Position numbers and translations under genes: made by a program. Under the pieces are notes generated by a model. That model was not told where the DNA came from and did no database searches. It saw only the letters and a list, made by a program, of their open reading frames with translations. Below, one piece after another: positions 54,836 through 63,324 of a DNA stretch of 64,000 nucleotides; within the stretch, counting starts at the first letter, position 1, and every line of letters begins with the position of its first letter. Source of the stretch: JAFLBI01 sp964616465 (lineage in GTDB: Bacteria > Bacteroidota > Bacteroidia > Chitinophagales > Chitinophagaceae); NCBI GenBank assembly GCA_964616465.1, contig CAZTTO010000015.1:1-64000 (forward strand). The letters are read 5' to 3'.

Positions 54836-55876
54836 TTAATGGTGACGAAGTCTGGGATTTTGTAAAACTGTACTATCAGTTAGGGTAAATAAAAATGATT
54901 GTAACTGACCCATTTCAAAAGGGGTTAAAGAAATTCTATTTCGCACCAATGCATCAGTTCCTGGAGCCTGCACCACCCTATTTGAGTAATGATCAAATAC
55001 ATTGATGAGTGTAGGAAATCTACCATCGTGTCCATAAGGAAATGTGAGTTGCACATTTCTCAAGCTTGGAACCATAAAACGAAGTGAATCTTCTCGATTT
55101 CCCGTTACAGACATTCTTCCAATATCCTTCAGCCCTGGATCGATTGGCATGCCTATGTTTCTAAAACTGAAATCGGTGAAGAATGGCTCTTTATGGCATG
55201 AAACACATTTCTGCTGAAAGATTTCGTATCCCAACTGTTCAGACAAAGTAAAACTGGCTTCACCCCTTTTCACTTGATCGTACTTGCTGTTGTAGCTAAC
55301 TATTTGTAGCATATACTGACTTAACGCTTGCAGTATATGCTTTTCTGAAATATTTTTCGATCCAAATGCTTGTAGAAACAAAATCGGATAATCAGGATCA
55401 TCTCTCAACTTCTTTAAAATATTCCCCATGGTTTCGCCCATTTCATTGGGCGCAGTAATAGGGTGAATAGGCTGATCATCTAACTTAGTAAATCTGCCAT
55501 CCCAGTTAAATGAGTTTCTCCATGCTAAATTGATTAATCCAGGTGGATTACGAGTAGAGCTTTGATTATTTACACCATGCGCCAATCCGTGATCGTTGTG
55601 GGTAAATCCCTCATGCTGCATATGGCAATCGCCGCAAGAGATACTGTTGTCGACACTAAACCGTTTATCATGAAACAATTTCTTCCCCAATTCAAAGCCT
55701 TGCTCAGTAAGTGGATTCTCCTGAAAAGGATAGGTAGGCATGGGCCAACCGTTTGGCACTTCAAAGACGAGATAGTCAGGCAGTTGAACATCAGCACTCT
55801 TTCTGCATGCAAGCACACCAAATGCAGCAATTGATATCAAAAGACCAATAACCCATATCGTTTTCATCTTATTCAT
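54836..55876 (-). CDS. Di-haem cytochrome c peroxidase (MauG/CCP family), lipoprotein
   Basis: 346 residues from ATG 55876; ATG 55867 is an equally good choice (MKTIWVIGLLISIAAFGVLAC). Lipobox LAC at about 24. Two haem motifs are present: CGDCH in the N-terminal domain and CVSCH in the C-terminal domain. Peroxidase-family motifs GYEIFQQK, FRNIGMP and FPYGHDGRF also match. It reduces hydrogen peroxide in the periplasm with electrons from cytochrome c, or plays a related MauG-like role. The start overlaps or abuts the arfB stop at 55869, so the two are translationally coupled. Confidence 0.88.
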   Translation of the reverse strand: MNKMKTIWVIGLLISIAAFGVLACRKSADVQLPDYLVFEVPNGWPMPTYPFQENPLTEQGFELGKKLFHDKRFSVDNSISCGDCHMQHEGFTHNDHGLAHGVNNQSSTRNPPGLINLAWRNSFNWDGRFTKLDDQPIHPITAPNEMGETMGNILKKLRDDPDYPILFLQAFGSKNISEKHILQALSQYMLQIVSYNSKYDQVKRGEASFTLSEQLGYEIFQQKCVSCHKEPFFTDFSFRNIGMPIDPGLKDIGRMSVTGNREDSLRFMVPSLRNVQLTFPYGHDGRFPTLINVFDHYSNRVVQAPGTDALVRNRISLTPFEMGQLQSFLFTLTDSTVLQNPRLRHH

Positions 55877-56273
55877 CCTTCCACTTCCAATTTCGATTTT
55901 GCTTTTGCTCACCTCGCTTCTTCTTTTGCTCCATGCGCATACGAATACTAGCTGGAGTAGGCGCCGTGGCTTTTCTTTCTTTTACTGGCTGTAAAGCTTT
56001 TTGTAGCATCGCATTCAACTTCTTACCAACCAACAATTTATTTTCTCTTTGTGTTCGAGCTTCTTGCGATTTAACCTGTAATTCACCATGTATTGTTAAT
56101 TTATGCTGCCAATACTGTTCCACCCGTTTTTTCTGAACCTCATCTAACAGCTTTGAACCAGACACATGCCATGAACCTTGCACCATGGTCTCTACCTTGT
56201 TCACATGCTGCCCGCCCTTACCACCACTTCTGGCAGTTTGAAAAACTATTTCAGATCGAATATCTATCTTCAC
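55869..56273 (-). CDS. arfB: Alternative ribosome-rescue factor B (peptidyl-tRNA hydrolase)
   Basis: 134 residues with the GGQ motif in ARSGGKGGQHVNKVETMVQ but no stop-codon recognition domain. The basic C-terminal tail (QKKKRGEQKQNRNWKWK) is the part that enters the empty mRNA channel in ArfB. It releases peptides from ribosomes stalled without a stop codon. It is divergent from dtd by 27 bp and overlaps the cytochrome peroxidase gene. The second GGQ factor in the window is prfA at 31116. Confidence 0.93.
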   Translation of the reverse strand: MKIDIRSEIVFQTARSGGKGGQHVNKVETMVQGSWHVSGSKLLDEVQKKRVEQYWQHKLTIHGELQVKSQEARTQRENKLLVGKKLNAMLQKALQPVKERKATAPTPASIRMRMEQKKKRGEQKQNRNWKWKDE

Positions 56274-56300
56274 CCTTTAAAGGTACTAGTAGTTTAGCTT

Positions 56301-56753
56301 ATGCGTGCAGTTGTACAAAGAGTTCGCCATGCTTCCGTTGAAATTGATGGACAAACTAAAGGCGCAATTGAAACTGGCTTATTGGTGTTTCTTGGAATTG
56401 AAGATGCCGACCAACAATCCGACGTTGATTGGCTAAGCCAGAAAATTGCTCAACTAAGAATTTTTGATGACGAAAATGGGGTGATGAATAAAAGCGTAAT
56501 GGATGTAGGTGGAAATATTTTGCTCATCAGTCAATTCACTTTGCACGCCAGCACCAAAAAAGGAAACAGACCTTCTTACATAAAAGCATCTAAACCCGAC
56601 CATGCAATTCCATTGTATGAAGCCATGATAACTGCATTGGACAAATGCCTCGGAAAATCAATAGCAACAGGCAGCTTTGGGGCCGATATGCAGGTGAATT
56701 TGTTGAATAATGGACCGGTTACAATTTTTATAGATACCCAAAACAAAGAATAA
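56301..56753 (+). CDS. dtd: D-aminoacyl-tRNA deacylase
   Basis: 150 residues, full length. The DTD motif SQFTLHAS and the chiral-proofreading motif NNGPVTIFID (usual -NxGPxT-) are intact. It removes D-amino acids (and Gly) mischarged on tRNA. The stop at 56753 is one base from the MazG-like ATG, and glyQS follows 50 bp later. DTD next to glycyl-tRNA synthetase is fitting because DTD also clears Gly-tRNA(Ala) (family knowledge). Confidence 0.96.
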   Translation: MRAVVQRVRHASVEIDGQTKGAIETGLLVFLGIEDADQQSDVDWLSQKIAQLRIFDDENGVMNKSVMDVGGNILLISQFTLHASTKKGNRPSYIKASKPDHAIPLYEAMITALDKCLGKSIATGSFGADMQVNLLNNGPVTIFIDTQNKE

Positions 56754-56754
56754 A

Positions 56755-57108
56755 ATGACCATTCAAGAAGCCCAAGAGCGAGTAGATCAATGGATTCAGA
56801 CCCTCGGCGTGAAATACTTTCATGAGCTTACTAATACAGCTATACTAATGGAAGAAGTAGGCGAAATGAGTCGCCTCATGGCAAGAATGTATGGTGAGCA
56901 ATCTTTTAAAAAATCTGATCCACTTGCAAATGCTTCTCAAGAGGAAAGAAAACGGGCTTTGGCCGATGAAATGGCTGATGTTCTTTGGGTTTTGCTTTGC
57001 TTGGCCAACCAAACTGGCATTCGATTAGACCAAGCGCTGGAAGCTAATCTCGCTAAAAAAACACAACGCGATTTTGATAGGCATATCAATAACCCGAAAC
57101 TTCAATAA
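56755..57108 (+). CDS. MazG-like nucleotide pyrophosphohydrolase
   Basis: 117 residues, all helical. The catalytic pattern EEVGEMSRLM (EExxE) followed by DEMADVLWVLLCLAN (ExxD) is the metal-binding motif of the MazG/all-alpha NTP pyrophosphatase fold. It hydrolyses NTPs to NMP and pyrophosphate, perhaps damaged nucleotides. It sits one base behind dtd and upstream of glyQS, so it is co-expressed with translation-quality genes. There is no second MazG domain, so it is the short form. Confidence 0.9.
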   Translation: MTIQEAQERVDQWIQTLGVKYFHELTNTAILMEEVGEMSRLMARMYGEQSFKKSDPLANASQEERKRALADEMADVLWVLLCLANQTGIRLDQALEANLAKKTQRDFDRHINNPKLQ

Positions 57109-57143
57109 GGCGTTCTAAAAATGGGCTTTCATGGCTGTTTAAC

Positions 57144-57151
57144 TATATTTG
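57144..57151 (+). promoter_or_regulatory. -7 box of glyQS (TATATTTG)
   Basis: TATATTTG lies only 7 bp upstream of ATG 57159, which implies an mRNA with almost no leader. A secondary promoter inside the dtd-mazG-glyQS run is likely. Confidence 0.55.
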
Positions 57152-57158
57152 CAGCCTT

Positions 57159-58619
57159 ATGAGTACAACGGCAGACAATCAATTCCAGCAAATTATATCT
57201 CACGCCAAAGAATATGGCTTTGTTTTTCCTAGTAGTGAAATTTATGATGGCTTAAGTGCGGTGTACGATTACGGTCCGCATGGCTCAGAATTGAAAAAAA
57301 ATATTCGCGATTACTGGTGGAAAAGCATGACCCAAATGCATGAAAACATTGTGGGTATTGATGCAGCAATTTTCATGCATCCAACAACTTGGAAGGCTAG
57401 TGGGCACGTTGATAATTTCAGCGATCCAATGATTGATAATAAGGATAGCAAAAAGCGCTATCGTGTTGACCACTTAATTGAGCAATACGCCGATAAGCTT
57501 ACTGAAGCTGGAAAAGAAGATCAAGCAAAGGAAATCTTGCATCAAATGGAGGCTTTGTTGGCTGCAGAAAACTTTCAAGGATTACTGGATTTAATTCAAA
57601 ATAATAAAATTGCTTGTAGTGTAAGTGGAACTTGTAACTGGACTGAAATCAGACAGTTTAACCTCATGTTTGATACTAAAATGGGTTCTGTTTCTGATGA
57701 TGCTGATACCATTTACCTAAGACCAGAAACAGCACAAGGTATTTTCGTGAACTTTTTGAATGTGCAAAAAACTGCACGCATGAAAATTCCTTTTGGCATT
57801 GCACAAGTTGGTAAGGCTTTTAGAAATGAAATCGTAGCCCGCCAATTTATTTTTAGGATGCGCGAATTTGAACAAATGGAAATGCAATTCTTTGTTCGCC
57901 CCGGTACACAAAAACAATGGTACGAATACTGGAAGGAAGAGCGAATGAAGTGGCATGCTAGCTTAGGAATTCCTGCTGAAAAGTATCGATTCCACGATCA
58001 CGTGAAGCTTGCACACTATGCAGATGCTGCTCTTGATATTGAATTTGAATTTCCATTCGGTTTTAAAGAGGTGGAAGGAATTCACTCTAGAACAGATTAC
58101 GATTTACGCAGGCACCAAGAATTCAGCAAAAAGAAAATGCAATATTTTGATGCTGATACAGATGAGCAAGGAAAACCCTATGGAAACTACATTCCTTATG
58201 TAATTGAAACATCAATTGGCTTGGATCGTATGTTTTTGTTGGTGTTGAGCCATGCCTATCAAGAGGAAAAATTAACGAAGGAAGACGGCTCAACCGATGA
58301 ACGTGTTGTCTTAAAAATTCCTGCAAAAATTGCTCCTGTTAAATTGGCAATCCTTCCACTAACGAAAAAAGATGGTCTTCCAGAAATTGCAAGGGGCTTA
58401 ATGGATACTTGTAAGCCTTACTTCAAATGTTTTTACGAAGAAAAAGACGCTATTGGAAAACGCTACCGACGCCAAGATGCCATTGGAACTCCTTTCTGTG
58501 TAACTATTGATCATCAAACAAAAGAAGATCATACAGTTACTATTCGTCACCGCGATAGTATGCAACAAGAAAGAGTGAAATTGGAAGATGTGAAAAATAT
58601 AGTACTACAGGCGCTATAA
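57159..58619 (+). CDS. glyQS: Glycyl-tRNA synthetase (dimeric, class II)
   Basis: 486 residues. Class II signatures: motif 2 in GKAFRNEIVARQFIFRMREFEQME, here noted by FRNEI and REFEQMEMQFF, and motif 3 in IETSIGLDRMFLLVLS. The start motif YGFVFPSSEIYDGLSAVYDYGPHG is characteristic of the one-gene alpha2 enzyme, not the alpha2beta2 type. It attaches glycine to tRNA(Gly). Its last 6 bp overlap the convergent alkyltransferase-like gene. Essential housekeeping gene. Confidence 0.96.
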   Translation: MSTTADNQFQQIISHAKEYGFVFPSSEIYDGLSAVYDYGPHGSELKKNIRDYWWKSMTQMHENIVGIDAAIFMHPTTWKASGHVDNFSDPMIDNKDSKKRYRVDHLIEQYADKLTEAGKEDQAKEILHQMEALLAAENFQGLLDLIQNNKIACSVSGTCNWTEIRQFNLMFDTKMGSVSDDADTIYLRPETAQGIFVNFLNVQKTARMKIPFGIAQVGKAFRNEIVARQFIFRMREFEQMEMQFFVRPGTQKQWYEYWKEERMKWHASLGIPAEKYRFHDHVKLAHYADAALDIEFEFPFGFKEVEGIHSRTDYDLRRHQEFSKKKMQYFDADTDEQGKPYGNYIPYVIETSIGLDRMFLLVLSHAYQEEKLTKEDGSTDERVVLKIPAKIAPVKLAILPLTKKDGLPEIARGLMDTCKPYFKCFYEEKDAIGKRYRRQDAIGTPFCVTIDHQTKEDHTVTIRHRDSMQQERVKLEDVKNIVLQAL

Positions 58620-58997
58620 CAATTTGTCAATTTCTGTTTGAGGATCCCAGAATAATTCTTTGAAGCGAACAACCTGGTTGTTTTTCACTTCTATGCCTTC
58701 AGACTGAAGCAGTTCTTCCATACGCGTGGGTGTTTCAAAATGCATCTTACCACTTAGTAATCCTTGACGGTTGACTATTCTATGTGCGGGTACAGGTGGT
58801 TCAACCACATGAGAGGCATTCATTGCCCATCCAACCATACGTGCACTGCTGCCTGTTCCTAAATATTTTGCAATAGCACCGTAGGTGCTCACTCGACCAT
58901 AAGGCACTAAGCGAACTACTGCAAAAACCAATTCAAAAAAACTCTCTGAAAAATTTTTATCCCTAAATGTATACACAGGTAATTTCGACATAAACAT
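58614..58997 (-). CDS. Alkyltransferase-like (ATL) protein, Cys-less MGMT homologue
   Basis: 127 residues. The MGMT DNA-binding motif RVSTYGAIAKYLG and the ring GSSARMVGWAMNAS are present. The active site PCHR is replaced by PVPAHRIVNRQG, with Ala where the methyl-accepting Cys should be. ATL proteins (Atl1, TTHA1564) bind O6-alkylguanine without repairing it and recruit nucleotide excision repair (established). That fits with mfd, the transcription-coupled NER factor, 0.9 kb away. A start at the second Met (MSKLPVYTF) is possible. Convergent with glyQS. Confidence 0.9.
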   Translation of the reverse strand: MFMSKLPVYTFRDKNFSESFFELVFAVVRLVPYGRVSTYGAIAKYLGTGSSARMVGWAMNASHVVEPPVPAHRIVNRQGLLSGKMHFETPTRMEELLQSEGIEVKNNQVVRFKELFWDPQTEIDKLL

Positions 58998-59001
58998 TTT
59001 C

Positions 59002-59757
59002 TTATCCGTATAACTCTAAATGCACATCCTCTTTAGTATAACCCATTGCAAGAATACGTGCTTTGGCTTCATCAATCATTTCCTTCCATCCACATAAATA
59101 AAAATAAGCAGGCGCAGGCTTTCCTTCTTGATATCCGGGGTGTTGTTTTACCATTTGTTCATACACGCCGTGTACATATCCAACATGACTGCCATTTGGC
59201 ACATCTTGTTCCCTTGAAAAACAGGGATGATGGTAAAAATCTGACATCTCTTTTTCCAACTGCTTCAGCTCTGGTCCATACAAACAATCGCCAAAGGTTC
59301 TACAGCCAAATACCAAATGAATTTTTTTATGTGGAATATTCATACGATGAATATGATGAACCATTGAGCGGAAAGGCGCAATTCCTGTTCCTGTACAAAT
59401 GAAATATAAATCCCTGTCTATGTTTGCAGGCAACACAAACTTTCCTTGTGGACCGCGCAATAATAATTCCGAACCCTCCTCCACAGAAACATCTTCAAAC
59501 AAATACCGGGTTCCTAATCCACCTTCTAATCTAACAATTACCAACTCAATGGTATTGGTCCCATCGGGACATGAAGCAATTGAATAACTCCGCCAACGCT
59601 TATTTTTCTTTTCATGAATAGGCAAATCCAGCGTTACGAACTGTCCAGGCTCAAAAGGAAAATCATTTACTTCAGTTAATTCTAACCAAAACCTCCGTGT
59701 TTGAGCGGTTGCTTGCTCAATTCGAGTGACTTTTGCCTTTTGCCAGGGTTGCAACAT
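59002..59757 (-). CDS. Ferredoxin-NADP+ reductase-like flavoprotein
   Basis: 251 residues. The FAD domain has RRFWLELTE and RWRSYSIASCPDG (RxYS motif). The NADP domain has FICTGTGIAPFRSMVHHI and VFGCRTFGDCLYGPEL, and the C-terminus reads YLCGWKEMIDEAKARIL. There is no N-terminal iron-sulfur domain, so it is a plain FNR-type reductase working with ferredoxin or flavodoxin. The gene is 4 bp downstream of the alkyltransferase start on the same strand, in the opposite order, and divergent from mfd. Its exact electron partner is unknown. Confidence 0.9.
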   Translation of the reverse strand: MLQPWQKAKVTRIEQATAQTRRFWLELTEVNDFPFEPGQFVTLDLPIHEKKNKRWRSYSIASCPDGTNTIELVIVRLEGGLGTRYLFEDVSVEEGSELLLRGPQGKFVLPANIDRDLYFICTGTGIAPFRSMVHHIHRMNIPHKKIHLVFGCRTFGDCLYGPELKQLEKEMSDFYHHPCFSREQDVPNGSHVGYVHGVYEQMVKQHPGYQEGKPAPAYFYLCGWKEMIDEAKARILAMGYTKEDVHLELYG

Positions 59758-59838
59758 AGTCCGAAATTTTATTCAAGGTAACTTTTTTAAACGATTCAAC
59801 CGTTTCAAGTGTTCATTCAACATTCTTAATCAAACCCT

Positions 59839-59846
59839 TACTTTTG
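59839..59846 (+). promoter_or_regulatory. -7 box of mfd (TACTTTTG)
   Basis: TACTTTTG matches TAnnTTTG and lies 17 bp upstream of ATG 59864. It supports that start over the one at 59726, whose extra 46 residues would overlap the divergent reductase gene. Confidence 0.65.
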
Positions 59847-59863
59847 CAGCCCTAAGGTTGGAG

Positions 59864-62800
59864 ATGACGAATTTGGGAGCACTTTTGGATGCCTTGAATA
59901 AAACACCCCAGTTACAACAACTGGTGAATGCTATTCTATTCCCTGAACCAACCCAAGAACACTTTTATTTACAAGGGTTACAAGGAAGTAGCTCTGCATT
60001 GGTTTTGAGTGCATTATTTCATCAGCTCAAACAGCAAGAAGAAAAATCACCGCTACAGGTTGTAGTTTTAAATGATGCTGAAGAAGCTGCTTATTTTCAC
60101 AACACACTCGAAAGTCTCACGCAAGCTCTTAATCTTTTTTACTTTCCTTCTTCTTTCAAGAATAGAAAAAACTTTTCATTGCTCAATAGCAGTCATGTGA
60201 TGCTAAGAACAGAAGCACTTACGCATCTAGCAGCTGGCAGCAATGGCATTGTTATTACCTACCCTGAAGCCTTGGTTGAGAAAGTTGTTCTTCCTAAAAC
60301 GCTCACCAATAACATTATCTATATTAAGTCGAATGATACTGTACAAATTGATAGTATCATGGAACTCTTAGTGATGTATGGGTTTAGCAGAACCGATTTT
60401 GTGTACGAACCTGGACAGTTTGCGTTGCGTGGAGGTATATTGGATATTTATTCGTTTGGAAACGATAAGCCTTATCGGATTGAACTATTTGGAAATGAAG
60501 TAGACTCCATTCGCATATTTGATCCTGAAACACAACTGAGTGAGAGAAAACTCACCCAAGTAAGCATTATCCCCAATATAGATACCCAGTTTGAGAGCAA
60601 TGAGAAAGTTTCTTTTATTGACTTTTTGACCAATAAAGCAATTTTCTGGATCAAGGATTGGGATATTGTTCTAGAAAAACTAGAACAGCAAGAAGACGAT
60701 CTTGCCGCTTTCATGTCATTTTGGAAAACAAAGAATGAAGAGCCGGAAGAAGAAGAGGATGATCATTTAACCAGATTAAAAGAAGTGCGTGCTGAAGATT
60801 TTGTTCCAGCAGCTACATTGAACAGAGGTATTCAAACACAACAAACCATAGAGTTTGGTTATCGTCCACACTTAGCAAAAGAAGAAATTAGTTTTTCTAC
60901 ACAAGTCCAGCCTGCTTTCAACCGACAGTTCGACTTACTCATAAACGACTTAAAGCAAAAAGAGGCCGCGGGATATACCATTTATTTATTTGCAGATCAA
61001 GTAAAACAATTAGAGAGGCTGTACAGCATCTTCCAAGACTTACAAACCAATATTAATTTTACGCCTGTACCTGCATCTATTCATGAAGGGTTCTTATTTC
61101 ACGATATAAAAGCTGTTTGTTATACAGATCATCAAATATTTCAACGATACCATAAGTATAAAGTCAAGCAAGCTTATAATAAAAACAAAGCCCTTACATT
61201 AAAAACTTTGCGTGATTTACAGCCCGGAGATTTTGTAACGCATATTGATCATGGTGTGGGTACTTATAGTGGCTTACAAAAAATTGAAGTAAATGGTAAG
61301 ATGCAGGAAGCTGTTAGAATCATTTATAAGGACAGCGATATTTTGTATGTAAACATCAACTCACTTCATAAAATTTCTAAATACACTGGCAAGGAAGGTA
61401 CTGTTCCAAAAATCAATAAGTTAGGCAGTGATGTTTGGAATAGATTAAAAGAAAAAACAAAGGCTAAGGTTAAAGAAATTGCATTCGACCTTATTAAACT
61501 ATACGCTCAAAGAAAAGCTCAGGAAGGATTTGCTCACTCACCCGATAACTATTTACAAACCGAATTAGAGGCAAGTTTCATTTACGAAGACACACCAGAC
61601 CAAAGTAAGGCTACTGCAGATGTAAAAAAAGATATGGAAAGCTCATCGCCAATGGATAGACTTGTTTGTGGTGATGTTGGATTTGGAAAAACAGAGGTTG
61701 CTATACGCGCCGCATTCAAAACTTGTGTAGATGGCAAGCAGGCTGCTGTATTAGTACCTACAACTATTCTTGCATTTCAACATTATAAAACCTTCAAAGA
61801 GCGTTTAAAAGATTTTCCTGTAACAGTCGATTATATCAACCGCTTTAAAACTTCGAAAGAGAAAAAAGAAACCCTTCAAAAATTAGCAGAGGGAAAAATT
61901 GATATTATTGTTGGTACACATGGCTTATTAGGTAAAGATGTGCAATTCAAAAACCTTGGTTTGATGGTAATTGATGAAGAGCAAAAGTTTGGAGTAGCAC
62001 ACAAAGAGAAGTTGAAAACGCTCAAAACCAATGTTGATTGCTTAACGTTAACAGCCACTCCTATCCCACGTACACTACAATTCAGTTTAATGGGTGCGCG
62101 CGATTTGAGTGTTATGAATACTCCTCCACCTAACCGTCAGCCTATTCAAACTGAAGTTCAAGTTTTCAATGATGAGTTTATCCGCGATGCTATTTATTAT
62201 GAAACCAATAGAGGCGGTCAAGTCTTTTTTATTCATAATCGTGTGCAAGGATTGCCTGAAATGGCTAACCTTATTCAAGCACAGTGCCCCGATTTAAGTG
62301 TTTCATTTGCACATGGTCAAATGGAGGGACATGAATTAGAAGAACGCATCCTTGATTTTGTGGAGAAGAAATATGATGTGCTGGTTTGTACCAATATTGT
62401 TGAGAGCGGCGTAGACATTCCCAATGTGAACACAATTATCGTTAATAATGCTCACCAATTTGGACTAAGTGACTTACACCAGTTAAGAGGACGAGTAGGC
62501 AGAAGCAATAAAAAAGCATTTTGCTATTTACTTGCGCCACCTATGAAAACATTGCCTACCGATTCAAGAAAACGTCTTCAAACTTTAGAACAATTCAGCG
62601 ATTTAGGAAGTGGATTTCAAATTGCAATGCGCGATTTAGATATTAGAGGAGCAGGTAACATGCTTGGAGGTGAGCAAAGCGGATTTATGGCAGAGATTGG
62701 ATTTGAAATGTATCAGAAAATTTTAGATGAAGCAATCCGCGAATTAAAACGCACTTCATTCAAAGATTTATTCAAAGAGGAAATCACTCGCCAAGATGAC

Positions 62801-63307
62801 TTTGTGTCTGATTGTACCATTGATACAGATCTTGAAATTTTGATCCCTGATGAATATGTAGAAAGCATTTCAGAAAGATTAAGCCTATACACTCGTTTAG
62901 ATCAATGTGAAAAAGATGAGGAGCTCGATGATTTTCACCGCGAACTTTTAGATCGTTTTGGTCCAGTACCACAACAAGTAGAGGACCTTTTCAGAACGGT
63001 TAGGTGCAGGTGGAAAGCCATTGAACTAGGTTTTGAAAAAATGAGTTTAAAACAAGAAACCCTACGTTGCTATTTCATCAACAAAAATGATTCGCCCTAT
63101 TTTGAATCGGACATATTCAAAAAAATTCTAAGCTATTTACAAACAAGCACCAACCAAGCAAGGCTCAAGCAAGTTGGTAAAAACTTCCTATTAGTTGTTG
63201 ATTCTGTTAAAAACATGGACGACATGGAACGTTTTCTTCATAGAATGCATGTGGCTGTTGTACCAAAAAAAACTTCCCCTGAAAAACAGGAGAAGTTAGC
63301 TGAGTAA
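59864..63307 (+). CDS. mfd: Transcription-repair coupling factor
   Basis: 1147 residues, full length. Domains in order: UvrB-like region (about 130-260), a tudor-like RNA-polymerase interaction domain (YSGLQKIEVNGKMQEAVRI), then the SF2 translocase. The latter has Walker A DVGFGKTEVAIRAA, DEEQKFG (DEEQ box), TATPIPRT, and the late QLRGRVGRS. The TRCF C-terminus closes it. It removes RNA polymerase stalled at lesions and recruits UvrA. It is convergent with gyrB (17 bp). The unusual N-terminal extension in the longer frame is rejected. Confidence 0.97.
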   Translation: MTNLGALLDALNKTPQLQQLVNAILFPEPTQEHFYLQGLQGSSSALVLSALFHQLKQQEEKSPLQVVVLNDAEEAAYFHNTLESLTQALNLFYFPSSFKNRKNFSLLNSSHVMLRTEALTHLAAGSNGIVITYPEALVEKVVLPKTLTNNIIYIKSNDTVQIDSIMELLVMYGFSRTDFVYEPGQFALRGGILDIYSFGNDKPYRIELFGNEVDSIRIFDPETQLSERKLTQVSIIPNIDTQFESNEKVSFIDFLTNKAIFWIKDWDIVLEKLEQQEDDLAAFMSFWKTKNEEPEEEEDDHLTRLKEVRAEDFVPAATLNRGIQTQQTIEFGYRPHLAKEEISFSTQVQPAFNRQFDLLINDLKQKEAAGYTIYLFADQVKQLERLYSIFQDLQTNINFTPVPASIHEGFLFHDIKAVCYTDHQIFQRYHKYKVKQAYNKNKALTLKTLRDLQPGDFVTHIDHGVGTYSGLQKIEVNGKMQEAVRIIYKDSDILYVNINSLHKISKYTGKEGTVPKINKLGSDVWNRLKEKTKAKVKEIAFDLIKLYAQRKAQEGFAHSPDNYLQTELEASFIYEDTPDQSKATADVKKDMESSSPMDRLVCGDVGFGKTEVAIRAAFKTCVDGKQAAVLVPTTILAFQHYKTFKERLKDFPVTVDYINRFKTSKEKKETLQKLAEGKIDIIVGTHGLLGKDVQFKNLGLMVIDEEQKFGVAHKEKLKTLKTNVDCLTLTATPIPRTLQFSLMGARDLSVMNTPPPNRQPIQTEVQVFNDEFIRDAIYYETNRGGQVFFIHNRVQGLPEMANLIQAQCPDLSVSFAHGQMEGHELEERILDFVEKKYDVLVCTNIVESGVDIPNVNTIIVNNAHQFGLSDLHQLRGRVGRSNKKAFCYLLAPPMKTLPTDSRKRLQTLEQFSDLGSGFQIAMRDLDIRGAGNMLGGEQSGFMAEIGFEMYQKILDEAIRELKRTSFKDLFKEEITRQDDFVSDCTIDTDLEILIPDEYVESISERLSLYTRLDQCEKDEELDDFHRELLDRFGPVPQQVEDLFRTVRCRWKAIELGFEKMSLKQETLRCYFINKNDSPYFESDIFKKILSYLQTSTNQARLKQVGKNFLLVVDSVKNMDDMERFLHRMHVAVVPKKTSPEKQEKLAE

Positions 63308-63324
63308 AAATTATTTACAAATTA

